Source: an uncultured Bacteroidales bacterium (lineage in GTDB: Bacteria; Bacteroidota; Bacteroidia; Bacteroidales; UBA932). Taken from it: a stretch of DNA of 49,537 nt. A program made the translations under genes and the position numbers. The stretch lies in contig CALZOR010000006.1 of NCBI GenBank assembly GCA_945827785.1, positions 1-49,537 of the forward strand. Direction: 5' to 3'. Positions 33,662 to 41,569 of the stretch are shown here, in pieces; position 1 is the first letter of the stretch, and each line of letters starts with the position of its first letter. Under the pieces are notes generated by a model. The model did no database searches and had not been told where the DNA came from. It saw nothing but the letters and a program-made list of their open reading frames with translations.

Positions 33662-34389
33662 TAATATAAACCTCCGTTAATACTTATTACTTCCCCTGTG
33701 ATGTAACTTGCCTGGTCTGAACAAAGAAATCCCACCAGGTCAGCCACTTCCTCCGGTTTTCCGAAGCGTTTCATCGGCACCAGTTTCTTGAGTTCATCCT
33801 GCGGCAGGTCCTTTGTCATATCTGTCTCGATGAAACCGGGAGCCACGGCATTCACTGTTACATTTCTGGCTGCCGCCTCCTGGGCAAGAGCCTTGGTTGC
33901 CCCTATAAGGGCAGCCTTGGCAGCACTGTAGTTGGTCTGTCCGGGCATTCCCTTAAGACCGGAAAGAGACGTCATATTTACAATCCTTCCGCCATGCTTG
34001 CGCATCATCATTTTCGGAAGCAGGCATTTTGTCACATAGAAAAAGCCGTTTACCGTCACGTCTATTACCGAATGCCAGTCGCTGTCAGGCATCATGAACA
34101 TTACATTGTCCTTTCGGATGCCTGCATTGTTCACCAGATATGCTATATAATCATCGGGATGTTCTCCCTCCCATGCCTGCAGGGCGGCATTCACCTGTGA
34201 CTGGTCTGCAACATTGAATTGCATGAGTGAAGCATCACCTCCGTTTGCAATAATCATATCCCTGACCTGCTCAGCAGCCTCTTTGTTGGACTGATAGTTT
34301 ATTATTACAGGTATCCCCATCTGCGAAAGTTTCAGACAAACAGCTCTTCCCAATCCTCTGGAGCCACCTGTTACCAATGCATATTTCAT
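33661..34389 (-). CDS. FabG-like 3-oxoacyl-ACP reductase, first gene of the cluster
   Basis: A 242-residue short-chain dehydrogenase. NAD(P)-binding TGGSRGLG (7-14), NNAG (87-90), and the catalytic Ser141, Tyr154, Lys158 (MTSLSG, then NYSAAKAA). It reduces the beta-keto group after each condensation. As the first gene it is preceded by a divergent promoter region shared with the GH13 gene; a -7 element (34448-34455) lies about 60 bp upstream. Confidence 0.93.
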   Translation of the reverse strand: MKYALVTGGSRGLGRAVCLKLSQMGIPVIINYQSNKEAAEQVRDMIIANGGDASLMQFNVADQSQVNAALQAWEGEHPDDYIAYLVNNAGIRKDNVMFMMPDSDWHSVIDVTVNGFFYVTKCLLPKMMMRKHGGRIVNMTSLSGLKGMPGQTNYSAAKAALIGATKALAQEAAARNVTVNAVAPGFIETDMTKDLPQDELKKLVPMKRFGKPEEVADLVGFLCSDQASYITGEVISINGGLY

Positions 34390-34447
34390 ATTTTCCGTCC
34401 TTATTTCCGATTCCTGTGAAAAGAATTCCTTAATATAAAAAGGAGCA

Positions 34448-34455
34448 CAAAGTTA
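34448..34455 (-). promoter_or_regulatory. -7 element for the polyene cluster
   Basis: On the minus strand this reads TAACTTTG, an exact TAnnTTTG match, placed to start transcription near 34441 (about 52 nt leader). The -33 region at 34476-34479 reads AATG and is a weak match, so activation by another factor is possible. Confidence 0.45.
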
Positions 34456-34493
34456 GCATAATTTCACTTATGTCACATTATTTGAAAACTTTA

Positions 34494-34525
34494 TTTGCCA
34501 CAGGAGGAAATTCTCTTTATTTTTG
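34494..34525 (+). promoter_or_regulatory. Consensus Bacteroidota promoter for the GH13 gene
   Basis: A perfect TTTG -33 box (34494-34497), 20-bp spacer and TATTTTTG -7 box (34518-34525). Transcription should begin near 34532, about 21 nt before the ATG at 34553. Confidence 0.75.
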
Positions 34526-34552
34526 TAAAGATTATTTGTACTATAGAGCCTT

Positions 34553-36217
34553 ATGGACAAACCTATAATATACCAGATGCTCCCCAGAATCTGGGGAAAT
34601 TCCTCATCAGAAAATAAAAAGAACGGCACCCTTGCTGAAAACGGCAGCGGTAAATTTTCAGATATAGACAAGGGGACACTCGAATACCTGAAATGGCTCG
34701 GATGCACCCATGTCTGGTTCACAGGCGTCATCAGGCATTCGACAACTGAAAACTGCAACGGATGCCTTGCATCCAATCCACAGATAGTAAAGGGAAGGGC
34801 AGGATCTCCCTATGCAATATGTGACTATTACGACGTAAACCCTTATCTTGCAGAGAATCCGTCCGGAAGGATGGAAGAATTCGAGGCCCTTGTAAGCAGG
34901 AGCCACGAAGCTGGTCTTAAAGTGATACTTGATTTTGTACCGAATCATGTGGCAAGGGATTATGGTCAGATTTCCCCTGTTCCGGGGCATCCTGTACTGG
35001 GAGCAGAAGATGACAAAACTGTGCATTGGAAATCAGAAAATGATTTTTTCTATTATCCCGGCACACCTCTGACCCTCCCGGTCGCTCCAGACAGTGAAAC
35101 AGGGCCTTTCATTGAGAATCCGGCAAAGGCTACGGGAAACAACTGCTACAGCCCTGCACCAGGCATGAACGACTGGTATGAGACCGTCAAGATCAACTAC
35201 GGAGACGACCACACCGCCACATGGGACAAAATGGCCGATATCATTGAATTCTGGGCAGGGAAGGGAGTTGACGGATTCAGGTGCGACATGGTCGAACTGG
35301 TGCCACCGGCATTTTTCACATGGCTAATCAGAAAAGCCAAATCAGAGCATCCTGATTTGATTTTCATAGCAGAGGTTTACAAGAAAGACCTCTATTCTCA
35401 ATACATCCGCGAGGTCGGATTCGACTATCTTTACGACAAATCAGGGCTTTATGACACTCTCCGTACCATCGTCGAGAAGAACAACGGAGATGATTTCATG
35501 CCTGTGGAGCTTTGGCAGTCAACTGCCGGAATTACAAGGAATTGGCAGTATCTTGGTGATCTGCAACCATATATGCTTAATTTCATCGAGAATCATGATG
35601 AGCAGCGTTTTGCATCGGAGTTCTTTGGCAGGAATCCCCGGCGCATGATGGCTCCGCTATATGTTTCCCTCCTGTTCAATACTGCTCCTTTCATGATTTA
35701 CTACGGTCAGGAAGTGGGTGAAGCCGGCATGGATGAGGAAGGATTCAGCGGAAAAGACGGCAGGACAACCATTTTCGACTGGTGGAGCATCGGCTCGGTT
35801 CGCAGACTCAGAAAAGTCATCAGCTGCGGGGCATACACAAGTCTTGATGTTGATAAGATTGCCCAGGCAGGACTCGAACGGACTGAAGCCGAAGTGTTCG
35901 TCCGTTTCGCCAAAGCTATCCGCTTTGCCGCATCAAACGAGGTAATACTGAAAGGCACGACTTACGATTTGTGCTATTGCAACTACAGTTCGAAAGGCTT
36001 CGACAAAAACAGGCATTTTGCTTTTCTCAGGGACTTTAAGGACCATACAGTGCTTGTTGCAGCCAACTTCTCCGAACAGGATACCGAGATGGAACTGAAG
36101 ATTCCGCCTCATGCCTTCGAATGGATGGAAATGCCTCGCACCGAAACTTTCAATCCGGAAACTCCGGTGCAAGTGAAAGTACCTGCACACGATGCTGTCC
36201 TGCTTACCCTGCTTTAG
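34553..36217 (+). CDS. GH13 alpha-amylase family enzyme, cytoplasmic
   Basis: A 554-residue GH13 protein with no signal peptide, so it acts in the cytoplasm. The (beta/alpha)8 barrel motifs are KVILDFVPNHV near 125, GFRCDMVEL near 243 (nucleophile Asp), LIFIAEVY near 270 (acid/base Glu) and FIENHDEQR near 345 (transition-state Asp). A 50-residue B-domain (about 140-205) has DYGQISPVPGHP and NDFFYYPGTP, unlike typical amylases. A C-terminal beta domain follows from about 480. It may trim glycogen or maltodextrins; subfamily and substrate are not determined. Convergent with the next gene with 9 bp between the stop codons. Confidence 0.88.
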   Translation: MDKPIIYQMLPRIWGNSSSENKKNGTLAENGSGKFSDIDKGTLEYLKWLGCTHVWFTGVIRHSTTENCNGCLASNPQIVKGRAGSPYAICDYYDVNPYLAENPSGRMEEFEALVSRSHEAGLKVILDFVPNHVARDYGQISPVPGHPVLGAEDDKTVHWKSENDFFYYPGTPLTLPVAPDSETGPFIENPAKATGNNCYSPAPGMNDWYETVKINYGDDHTATWDKMADIIEFWAGKGVDGFRCDMVELVPPAFFTWLIRKAKSEHPDLIFIAEVYKKDLYSQYIREVGFDYLYDKSGLYDTLRTIVEKNNGDDFMPVELWQSTAGITRNWQYLGDLQPYMLNFIENHDEQRFASEFFGRNPRRMMAPLYVSLLFNTAPFMIYYGQEVGEAGMDEEGFSGKDGRTTIFDWWSIGSVRRLRKVISCGAYTSLDVDKIAQAGLERTEAEVFVRFAKAIRFAASNEVILKGTTYDLCYCNYSSKGFDKNRHFAFLRDFKDHTVLVAANFSEQDTEMELKIPPHAFEWMEMPRTETFNPETPVQVKVPAHDAVLLTLL

Positions 36218-36226
36218 GCAATCAGC

Positions 36227-39208
36227 TCAGATTCCGACGACAGAAATACCGGAAGACCTGTCTATATAAGCAACAATCTCCTGAGGCAACTCAATGAGTT
36301 TCACCCACTTTGAAGCACTTATGCAAGGCATTGCATCAAGTGCGGCGAAGTCTATGCTGCCATTAGAGCAAACAGTATCGACGGTAAGGTAACCCACACC
36401 AAGCGAAGTGATGTTCTGGAAGAAATGGGTTCCCTGACTTGGCTCGATGCGATAGCCTGGAATGGCGCACTCGACAATCAGTCGGGCTTCAGAAATGTCA
36501 CTCCATGCAACAGGCACGCCCAACCACGGATCAGATGAACCCCATCTTCCCGGACCAATCAGAAGATAACCGCCCGGCTTGTCCTTGAGGATGTTGTTGA
36601 TTTTGGCAATTTCTGCTGCCATTTCATTGGTATGTGCGCTGTCGAAATCCTGAGGAGGCAGATAGACAATATGGCGGATTCCTGTAATTGCCCCACTTCC
36701 AAGAGCTTTCTCTGAAGAAACAAGTACCTTGGACATGCTTGAGCGAAGCTGCTCAACATCAACCTCCTTATCCTTGAAATACTCGCCTACAGGCCTGACT
36801 TGTAAGAGTTTAAGTACAAGTTCCTTTCCTCCGGAATCCCTTACAATATCAGCCGCAAACTCCATTTCCACATCACACATCAGCTCTGCACGGCAAATTT
36901 CCATCAGATCCTTTACAATCTGTGCAAGAGGGAAACGCCCATACCTCAGTATCGCGTCAAATGAGACAACCCGAGGTCCCCTTGAAGCAACCCCCGGCAC
37001 CATCCGGTTATTCTCCAAACTGAATGTAGAGGCCACAAGTTCAGGATGAGGATATGACTCAATCTGTTCAGCTACAGGGATATACGCAAGATTAATTCCC
37101 TCATTTCTGGATATCTTGAATGCTCCGGGCCTGAGATCCAGGGCATACATCATCTTCTGGGTATCTCTCAATGCGAGTTTCGGATCGGAGAGCTGGAGAA
37201 TCTTTTTTGGATATTTAGGACTGAATCTGAGGGTGCATCCTCCGTCCACAACCGTCTTGCCAAGCCCGAAAGCAAGATTTACGATTCCGTCTTCGGCCTT
37301 CTCACTTCCGATCGGGTAGAAATTCACGGACCTTGCCACACCGGAAAGAAGAGGGTAGTAGAGACCATCGTGTTCAGTTCCGCAGATGCTCTGTACAATC
37401 ACGGCCATCTTTTCCTCACTGAGGAGATTCGCCGTTGTCTGAATATATGTCCTGCTTCCGGTGTAAAATACTGAAGCATAAACACTTTTGATTGCTTTCT
37501 CAAGCATTCGAAGCATCTGGTCCTTATTCTCCGCAAGAGGAATCATGTATGTTGAATAGACACCGGCAAAAGGCTGGTAGTTGCTGTCCTCGAGCTTTGA
37601 ACTGGAGCGGACGGCAAGAGGGGAAGTAGTGGATGCAACAAATACCCTGAGCTGTTCCACAAGTTCTTCCGGAAGTCTTGAAGAAACAAATTCCGAAAGC
37701 ACGTCCTCATCAGAGATGTCGGAATCGATTACATACTGCAGGCCGTTCTCGATTATGAACTGGTCGAAATAGTCTGTCGCCACAACAATGGTACGCGGAA
37801 TGGAAATATGCACGTTTTCATATTTTGTGGCCAAAGAATGCTTGTAAATCAAGCTGTTGAGAAATGCCAGGCCCCTTGCCTTGCCTCCGAGAGAGCCCTC
37901 TCCCATACGTGCAAACCAAATGTACTTCTCATAACTTTCGGGTTCGAAATGGGCAATTACTCCACGGCCTGTCAAAGCATGATAGTCATGAATCTGCTGG
38001 CTGACATAGTCCCTCAATTCCCCGGAATTTGCAAAATGGCTGCCCTGAACACTGCGGAAACGTCCTCCGAGGGTGAAAAGTCCTCGTGCAAGGAACCACT
38101 TTGAAAACATGTTCTTGGAAGTATTGTAAAGCAGAACCTCATCCGGGACCTCCCTGATCCGTTCTTCGAACTCTTTAAGATTGGCTGCACGTCCATATTC
38201 CACATTGTCCGGACCTCTGAAGACAAAGTCTCCGAAACCGAATTCCTCTCCTATGTAATCCGAAAGCTGAAGCATCAGGGTCTTTGACCATTTGCGGAGG
38301 AAACCGACTCCAAGTTCTTTGGCAATGTCAGCCATGCTCTCCTGTGAAGACTGAAGAAGTATCGGCATGAAAGGATCATCCTGTCTGATATGCCTGACAA
38401 GGTCGATACCGGCATCCAGTTTCTCATCTTCTGCCCTGTCCTCTTTATGCACCGTGAATCCCACGTCAGAAATGACTCCGAGCAAGTTGGACTTGTACTT
38501 GGTGTACATGCTGATGGCATCATCATAGTTGGTTGCAAGCAGGATTTTAGGACGGGAACGCTTGCGGAACTTCCTCTGATGCTCATTCAATGTCTCCTTC
38601 AGGAATTCGGCGCTCTGTTTGAGCACAAGCTTATACAGTTCAGGCAAATATGTTGAATAATATCTGACTGAATCCTCTACAAGCAGTATTGCCTGTACTC
38701 CGACTTCCAGGATATCGTTTTCTGCATTTTTTAAATCTTCAAACAATTTGATAATGGCCACAATCAGGTCAGCATTTCCATGCCAGCTGAAAACGTAATC
38801 CACGGCTGAAGTGTCCTGAGCCTGAAGCCTGCGGTAAATCTCCTTTGAAAAATGGGTAAGAAGCACAAAAGGGATCTTCCTGTCTCCCTGCTTGAGCGAA
38901 TTCGCAAGCGAAAGGACTTCGTTGTCTGCAAAGTTATACATGCAGATGACCATATCAATGTCAGCATTGCCTTCAAGCACCTTACGGGCCTGCTCAGAAT
39001 CCGTCACCCATACGAATTTAGGCGGATTGCTCAGGTTAAGTTCAATGTATTCCTTATAAATCTGGCTTTCTATCTGACCGTCTTCCTCAAGTATAAAGGC
39101 GTCATAATTGCTGCAAATCATCAGGATCTTTCGAATCCTGAACTTGATAAGTGACAGATAATCAGTGTTATTAAGTTCTTTGAGCAGTACAGGTTCTATT
39201 GTGTTCAT
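36227..39208 (-). CDS. Receiver-like domains fused to PPDK/PEP-synthase ATP-grasp
   Basis: A 993-residue protein. Residues about 25-155 look like a degenerate receiver domain (KILMICSNYDAFILEEDG). About 173-360 is a second with ILLVEDSVRYYSTYLP and a possible phospho-acceptor Asp in GVISDV near 248, with an internal insertion. From about 432 comes the PPDK N-terminal nucleotide-binding domain: GSLGGKARGLAFL and LAVRSSSKLEDSNYQPFAGVYST near 535. The C-terminal part has GPGRWGSSDPWLG near 885 and GTHFFQN. The phosphohistidine and PEP-binding domains of PEP synthase are missing, so it is not a standard PEP synthase. Substrate and output unknown. It follows trmH by 38 bp. Confidence 0.8.
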   Translation of the reverse strand: MNTIEPVLLKELNNTDYLSLIKFRIRKILMICSNYDAFILEEDGQIESQIYKEYIELNLSNPPKFVWVTDSEQARKVLEGNADIDMVICMYNFADNEVLSLANSLKQGDRKIPFVLLTHFSKEIYRRLQAQDTSAVDYVFSWHGNADLIVAIIKLFEDLKNAENDILEVGVQAILLVEDSVRYYSTYLPELYKLVLKQSAEFLKETLNEHQRKFRKRSRPKILLATNYDDAISMYTKYKSNLLGVISDVGFTVHKEDRAEDEKLDAGIDLVRHIRQDDPFMPILLQSSQESMADIAKELGVGFLRKWSKTLMLQLSDYIGEEFGFGDFVFRGPDNVEYGRAANLKEFEERIREVPDEVLLYNTSKNMFSKWFLARGLFTLGGRFRSVQGSHFANSGELRDYVSQQIHDYHALTGRGVIAHFEPESYEKYIWFARMGEGSLGGKARGLAFLNSLIYKHSLATKYENVHISIPRTIVVATDYFDQFIIENGLQYVIDSDISDEDVLSEFVSSRLPEELVEQLRVFVASTTSPLAVRSSSKLEDSNYQPFAGVYSTYMIPLAENKDQMLRMLEKAIKSVYASVFYTGSRTYIQTTANLLSEEKMAVIVQSICGTEHDGLYYPLLSGVARSVNFYPIGSEKAEDGIVNLAFGLGKTVVDGGCTLRFSPKYPKKILQLSDPKLALRDTQKMMYALDLRPGAFKISRNEGINLAYIPVAEQIESYPHPELVASTFSLENNRMVPGVASRGPRVVSFDAILRYGRFPLAQIVKDLMEICRAELMCDVEMEFAADIVRDSGGKELVLKLLQVRPVGEYFKDKEVDVEQLRSSMSKVLVSSEKALGSGAITGIRHIVYLPPQDFDSAHTNEMAAEIAKINNILKDKPGGYLLIGPGRWGSSDPWLGVPVAWSDISEARLIVECAIPGYRIEPSQGTHFFQNITSLGVGYLTVDTVCSNGSIDFAALDAMPCISASKWVKLIELPQEIVAYIDRSSGISVVGI

Positions 39209-39222
39209 TCCTATGCATTCTT

Positions 39223-39239
39223 CCGGACCTTGGGTCCGG
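39223..39239 (-). other. 7-bp stem-loop between trmH-like and PPDK-like genes
   Basis: CCGGACC at 39223-39229 and GGTCCGG at 39233-39239 pair perfectly around a 3-base loop. It fills the 38-bp gap between two same-strand genes and has no following U-run, so processing or partial termination is more likely than full termination. Confidence 0.55.
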
Positions 39240-39246
39240 TATGATA

Positions 39247-40002
39247 TTAAATTGTTCTTCTTCTGAATTCGGCAACGGTGATTGCTGTAGCAACAGCAGC
39301 ATTCAATGACTCCGAACCTCTCACGTCTGCTGGAAACGGAGGAATGAAAAGCCTGTCTGAAACAAGGGATCCGACCTCGTCGGATATTCCTTCCGATTCA
39401 TTTCCAGTTACAACCATGACAGGGCAGTCTGCACCGGTGTCAAGTTTTCTCTTATATATGTTTTCTCCGTCAAGAAAAGTTCCATATACCTTTCCTCCAT
39501 GTGAAAGAATCATATCCGATATCCCCGGCATGGAAACATAATGGAATTTCACCCTGAATATTGCTCCCATAGTTGCCTGAACTGTTTTCGGATTGAAAAT
39601 ATCCACGGTATCATGCGAAGCGAAAACGGCATCGACTCCAAACCAGTCCGCAATCCTTATTATAGTGCCTAAATTGCCGGGATCACGAATTGAATCCAAT
39701 CCGATATAAAATCCTGGTTCAGAAAGCATTGAATCAAAATACCCCAAAGACTCTGGCGCAATGTCCGAAGGCTTCCTGACAAGAGCAAGCACAGGGGAAG
39801 GAGTGCTGAGTGAAGAGATACGCTTCATCGCTTCCTCTCCGATTTCATCCCGTTTATATACTTCTTCAACGGAAAAAGCGGAAGCAAGAGCTTCCGCAAC
39901 CATTTTTTCCCCTTCCACAACGAAGAGTCCCGATTCATCCCGGAACTTCTTCTGCTGCAGGGAACGTATTCTTTTAATCTCGTTATTTGAAATTGAAGCC
40001 AT
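39247..40002 (-). CDS. TrmH/SpoU family RNA 2'-O-methyltransferase
   Basis: A 251-residue SPOUT-class methyltransferase that transfers a methyl group from SAM to RNA ribose. An N-terminal substrate-binding domain (FVVEGEKMVAEAL near 25) precedes the knot domain: motif 1 SIRDPGNLGTIIRIADWFG near 104-122, motif 2 VVTGNESEGISDEV near 192 and motif 3 IPPFPADVRGSESLNAAVATAI near 215. The ATG at 40002, 2 bp after the decarboxylase stop, is used in preference to a TTG two codons earlier. The RNA target (23S rRNA or tRNA) is not clear. Confidence 0.88.
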   Translation of the reverse strand: MASISNNEIKRIRSLQQKKFRDESGLFVVEGEKMVAEALASAFSVEEVYKRDEIGEEAMKRISSLSTPSPVLALVRKPSDIAPESLGYFDSMLSEPGFYIGLDSIRDPGNLGTIIRIADWFGVDAVFASHDTVDIFNPKTVQATMGAIFRVKFHYVSMPGISDMILSHGGKVYGTFLDGENIYKRKLDTGADCPVMVVTGNESEGISDEVGSLVSDRLFIPPFPADVRGSESLNAAVATAITVAEFRRRTI

Positions 40003-40004
40003 AA

Positions 40005-41399
40005 TCAATAACCGAGAATCTTCAACATGGACTTATATGTCTGCTCCTTGCTGAACAGCTTGGTCGTATAGTCTCCATTCTCATCCTTGTCGATGATTAT
40101 GTGCTTTGGCGCAGGCTGGAGGCAGTGCTGGATTCCGCCATACCCTGAAATGGACTCCTGGTAGGCTCCCGTGTGGAAGAATCCGATATAAAGCGGTTCC
40201 TCCTTGTCATCGACGATAGGAAGATAGATGGCATTTGCATGGGCATCTGCATTATAGTAGTCCTGGCTGTCGCAGGTCAGTCCTCCGAGAAAGACTCGCT
40301 GATACTTTTCATTCCACTTGTTGATAGGAAGAAGGATGAATTTCTGCTTGATTCCCCATGTATCCGGCAGAGTTACCATGAATGAGCTGTCAATCATGTA
40401 CCATCTCTCACGGTCATTCTGCTGTTTCATGTCAAGTATCTGGAAGATTGTCGCACCGGATTCTCCGACCGTAAAACTTCCGAACTCAGTGAAGATATTC
40501 GGCTCAGCCACTCCGCGGGCATTACACATCATCTTGATCTGGTTGATAATCTCCTCCGCCATGTACTCGTAATCGAAATCGCTTGCAAGTGAGTTCTTGA
40601 TAGGGAAGCCTCCTCCGATGTTGAGAGAATCAAGTTCAGGACAGATTACCTTGAGGTCGCAATAGACGCCTACGCATTTTGCAAGCTCGTTCCAATAGTA
40701 GGCAGTGTCGCGCATTCCGGTATTGATGAAGAAATGCAACATCTTGAGTGTGAACTTCTTGCTCTTGCTGATAAGATTCTCGTAGAAAGGTACGATATCG
40801 CTGTACCTTATACCAAGACGGGAAGTATAGAAGTCGAATGTAGGGTCTTCCTCGGAAGCAATGCGTATTCCGATATTGATTGGCTGCTCTACAAGTTTGT
40901 CAAGAGCCTCAAGTTCATGCATGTTGTCCAGGATAGGAATAATGTTCTTCCATCCGTTATTTGCAAAATTTGCTATATTTTCAATGTAGGCCGGCTTCTT
41001 GAAACCGTTGCATATGATGTACTGGTCACGGTTCACTGCACCCTCTGCCTCAAGTGCTTCTATGAGATTGAGGTCGAAGGCGGAAGATGTCTCAAGATGA
41101 ATGTCATTCTTAAGTGCCTCTGTCAGAACAAATTCGAAGTGCGAACTCTTGGTGCAGTAGCAATAGTTGTAGGTTCCTTTGTAATCAACCTTTGCCATTG
41201 CGACATTGAACATACGCTTTGCCCTCTGAATCTGTGAAGAAATCTTAGGCAGATAAGTGATTTTCAATGGAGTTCCATATTGGTTAATGATGTCCATCAT
41301 ATTGATGTCATGAAAATGCAGTTCTCCCTCTTCAACCTTGAATTCATCCTGAGGAAATTCAAAAGTCTGATCAATCAAATCAATGTACTTATTCTTCAT
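40005..41399 (-). CDS. Arginine decarboxylase-like PLP enzyme (fold type III)
   Basis: A 464-residue group IV amino acid decarboxylase. The PLP lysine is Lys84 in YCYCTKSSHFEF, the glycine loop is LNIGGGFPIKN near 258, EFGSFTVGESGATIF is near 304 and the substrate-binding Cys lies in GGLTCDSQDYYN near 368. The length and HTGAYQESISGYGGIQHCL near 411 match the compact arginine decarboxylases of Bacteroidota, which make agmatine for polyamine synthesis. Diaminopimelate or carboxynorspermidine decarboxylase are alternatives. The 170-bp upstream region has two inverted repeats and two -7-like boxes. Confidence 0.75.
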   Translation of the reverse strand: MKNKYIDLIDQTFEFPQDEFKVEEGELHFHDINMMDIINQYGTPLKITYLPKISSQIQRAKRMFNVAMAKVDYKGTYNYCYCTKSSHFEFVLTEALKNDIHLETSSAFDLNLIEALEAEGAVNRDQYIICNGFKKPAYIENIANFANNGWKNIIPILDNMHELEALDKLVEQPINIGIRIASEEDPTFDFYTSRLGIRYSDIVPFYENLISKSKKFTLKMLHFFINTGMRDTAYYWNELAKCVGVYCDLKVICPELDSLNIGGGFPIKNSLASDFDYEYMAEEIINQIKMMCNARGVAEPNIFTEFGSFTVGESGATIFQILDMKQQNDRERWYMIDSSFMVTLPDTWGIKQKFILLPINKWNEKYQRVFLGGLTCDSQDYYNADAHANAIYLPIVDDKEEPLYIGFFHTGAYQESISGYGGIQHCLQPAPKHIIIDKDENGDYTTKLFSKEQTYKSMLKILGY

Positions 41400-41427
41400 T
41401 TTCCTTATCCAGTTAAGTCGGTTTATA

Positions 41428-41478
41428 CAAAAATAAACAATCCGAGTGAGTCGGATTTTATAAATCCGCGCAAATATA
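41428..41478 (-). promoter_or_regulatory. Two -7 boxes and leader hairpin before the decarboxylase gene
   Basis: On the minus strand TATATTTG (41471-41478) and TATTTTTG (41428-41435) both match TAnnTTTG; neither has a clear TTTG at the right distance. Between them AATCCGA and TCGGATT (41439-41457) form a 7-bp stem with a 5-base loop, which would lie in the 5' leader if the upstream box is used. Confidence 0.4.
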
Positions 41479-41507
41479 TCATTTATCTAATTAAATACAT
41501 GATATAT
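41474..41507. repeat. 9-bp inverted repeat between divergent genes
   Basis: ATATATCAT at 41474-41482 and its exact complement at 41499-41507 are separated by 16 bp. It overlaps the upstream -7 box of the decarboxylase gene and lies 23 bp from the -33 box of the BamA-like gene, so a bound regulator could affect both. Confidence 0.5.
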
Positions 41508-41529
41508 GATGAATTTTTTTTGCTAAAAT

Positions 41530-41560
41530 TTTGAGATACGACAAGATTAAGATATTTTTG
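41530..41560 (+). promoter_or_regulatory. Promoter for the BamA/TamA-like gene
   Basis: TTTG at 41530-41533, a 19-bp spacer and TATTTTTG at 41553-41560. The expected start is near 41566, only about 4 nt from the ATG at 41570, so the mRNA would be nearly leaderless. Confidence 0.65.
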
Positions 41561-41569
41561 TGTAGATAA

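Larger units (their letters stand above)
15026..34389 (-). other. Aryl-polyene-like biosynthetic gene cluster (20 genes)
   Basis: Twenty same-strand genes run from the ketoreductase (start 34389) to the AMP ligase (stop 15026) with gaps of at most 10 bp and many ATGA, TGATG or TAATG overlaps, so they read as one operon. The set of KR, KS, KS with chain-length-factor-like parts, ACPs, two dehydratases, thioesterase, AMP ligase, acyltransferases, glycosyltransferase, LolA and MMPL is that of the aryl polyene/flexirubin/xanthomonadin superfamily. No ammonia lyase, phosphopantetheinyl transferase or full methyltransferase is included, and two FAD desaturase-like genes are. Confidence 0.85.

Noticed and set aside
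15026..34389. A dialkylresorcinol or true flexirubin cluster
   Set aside because: I found no DarA/DarB-like pair (aromatase and FabH-like ketosynthase) and no ammonia lyase, so the flexirubin label is not supported.
36227..39208. Calling this gene a PEP synthase
   Set aside because: The phosphohistidine and PEP-binding domains are not visible; only the ATP-grasp part is shared.
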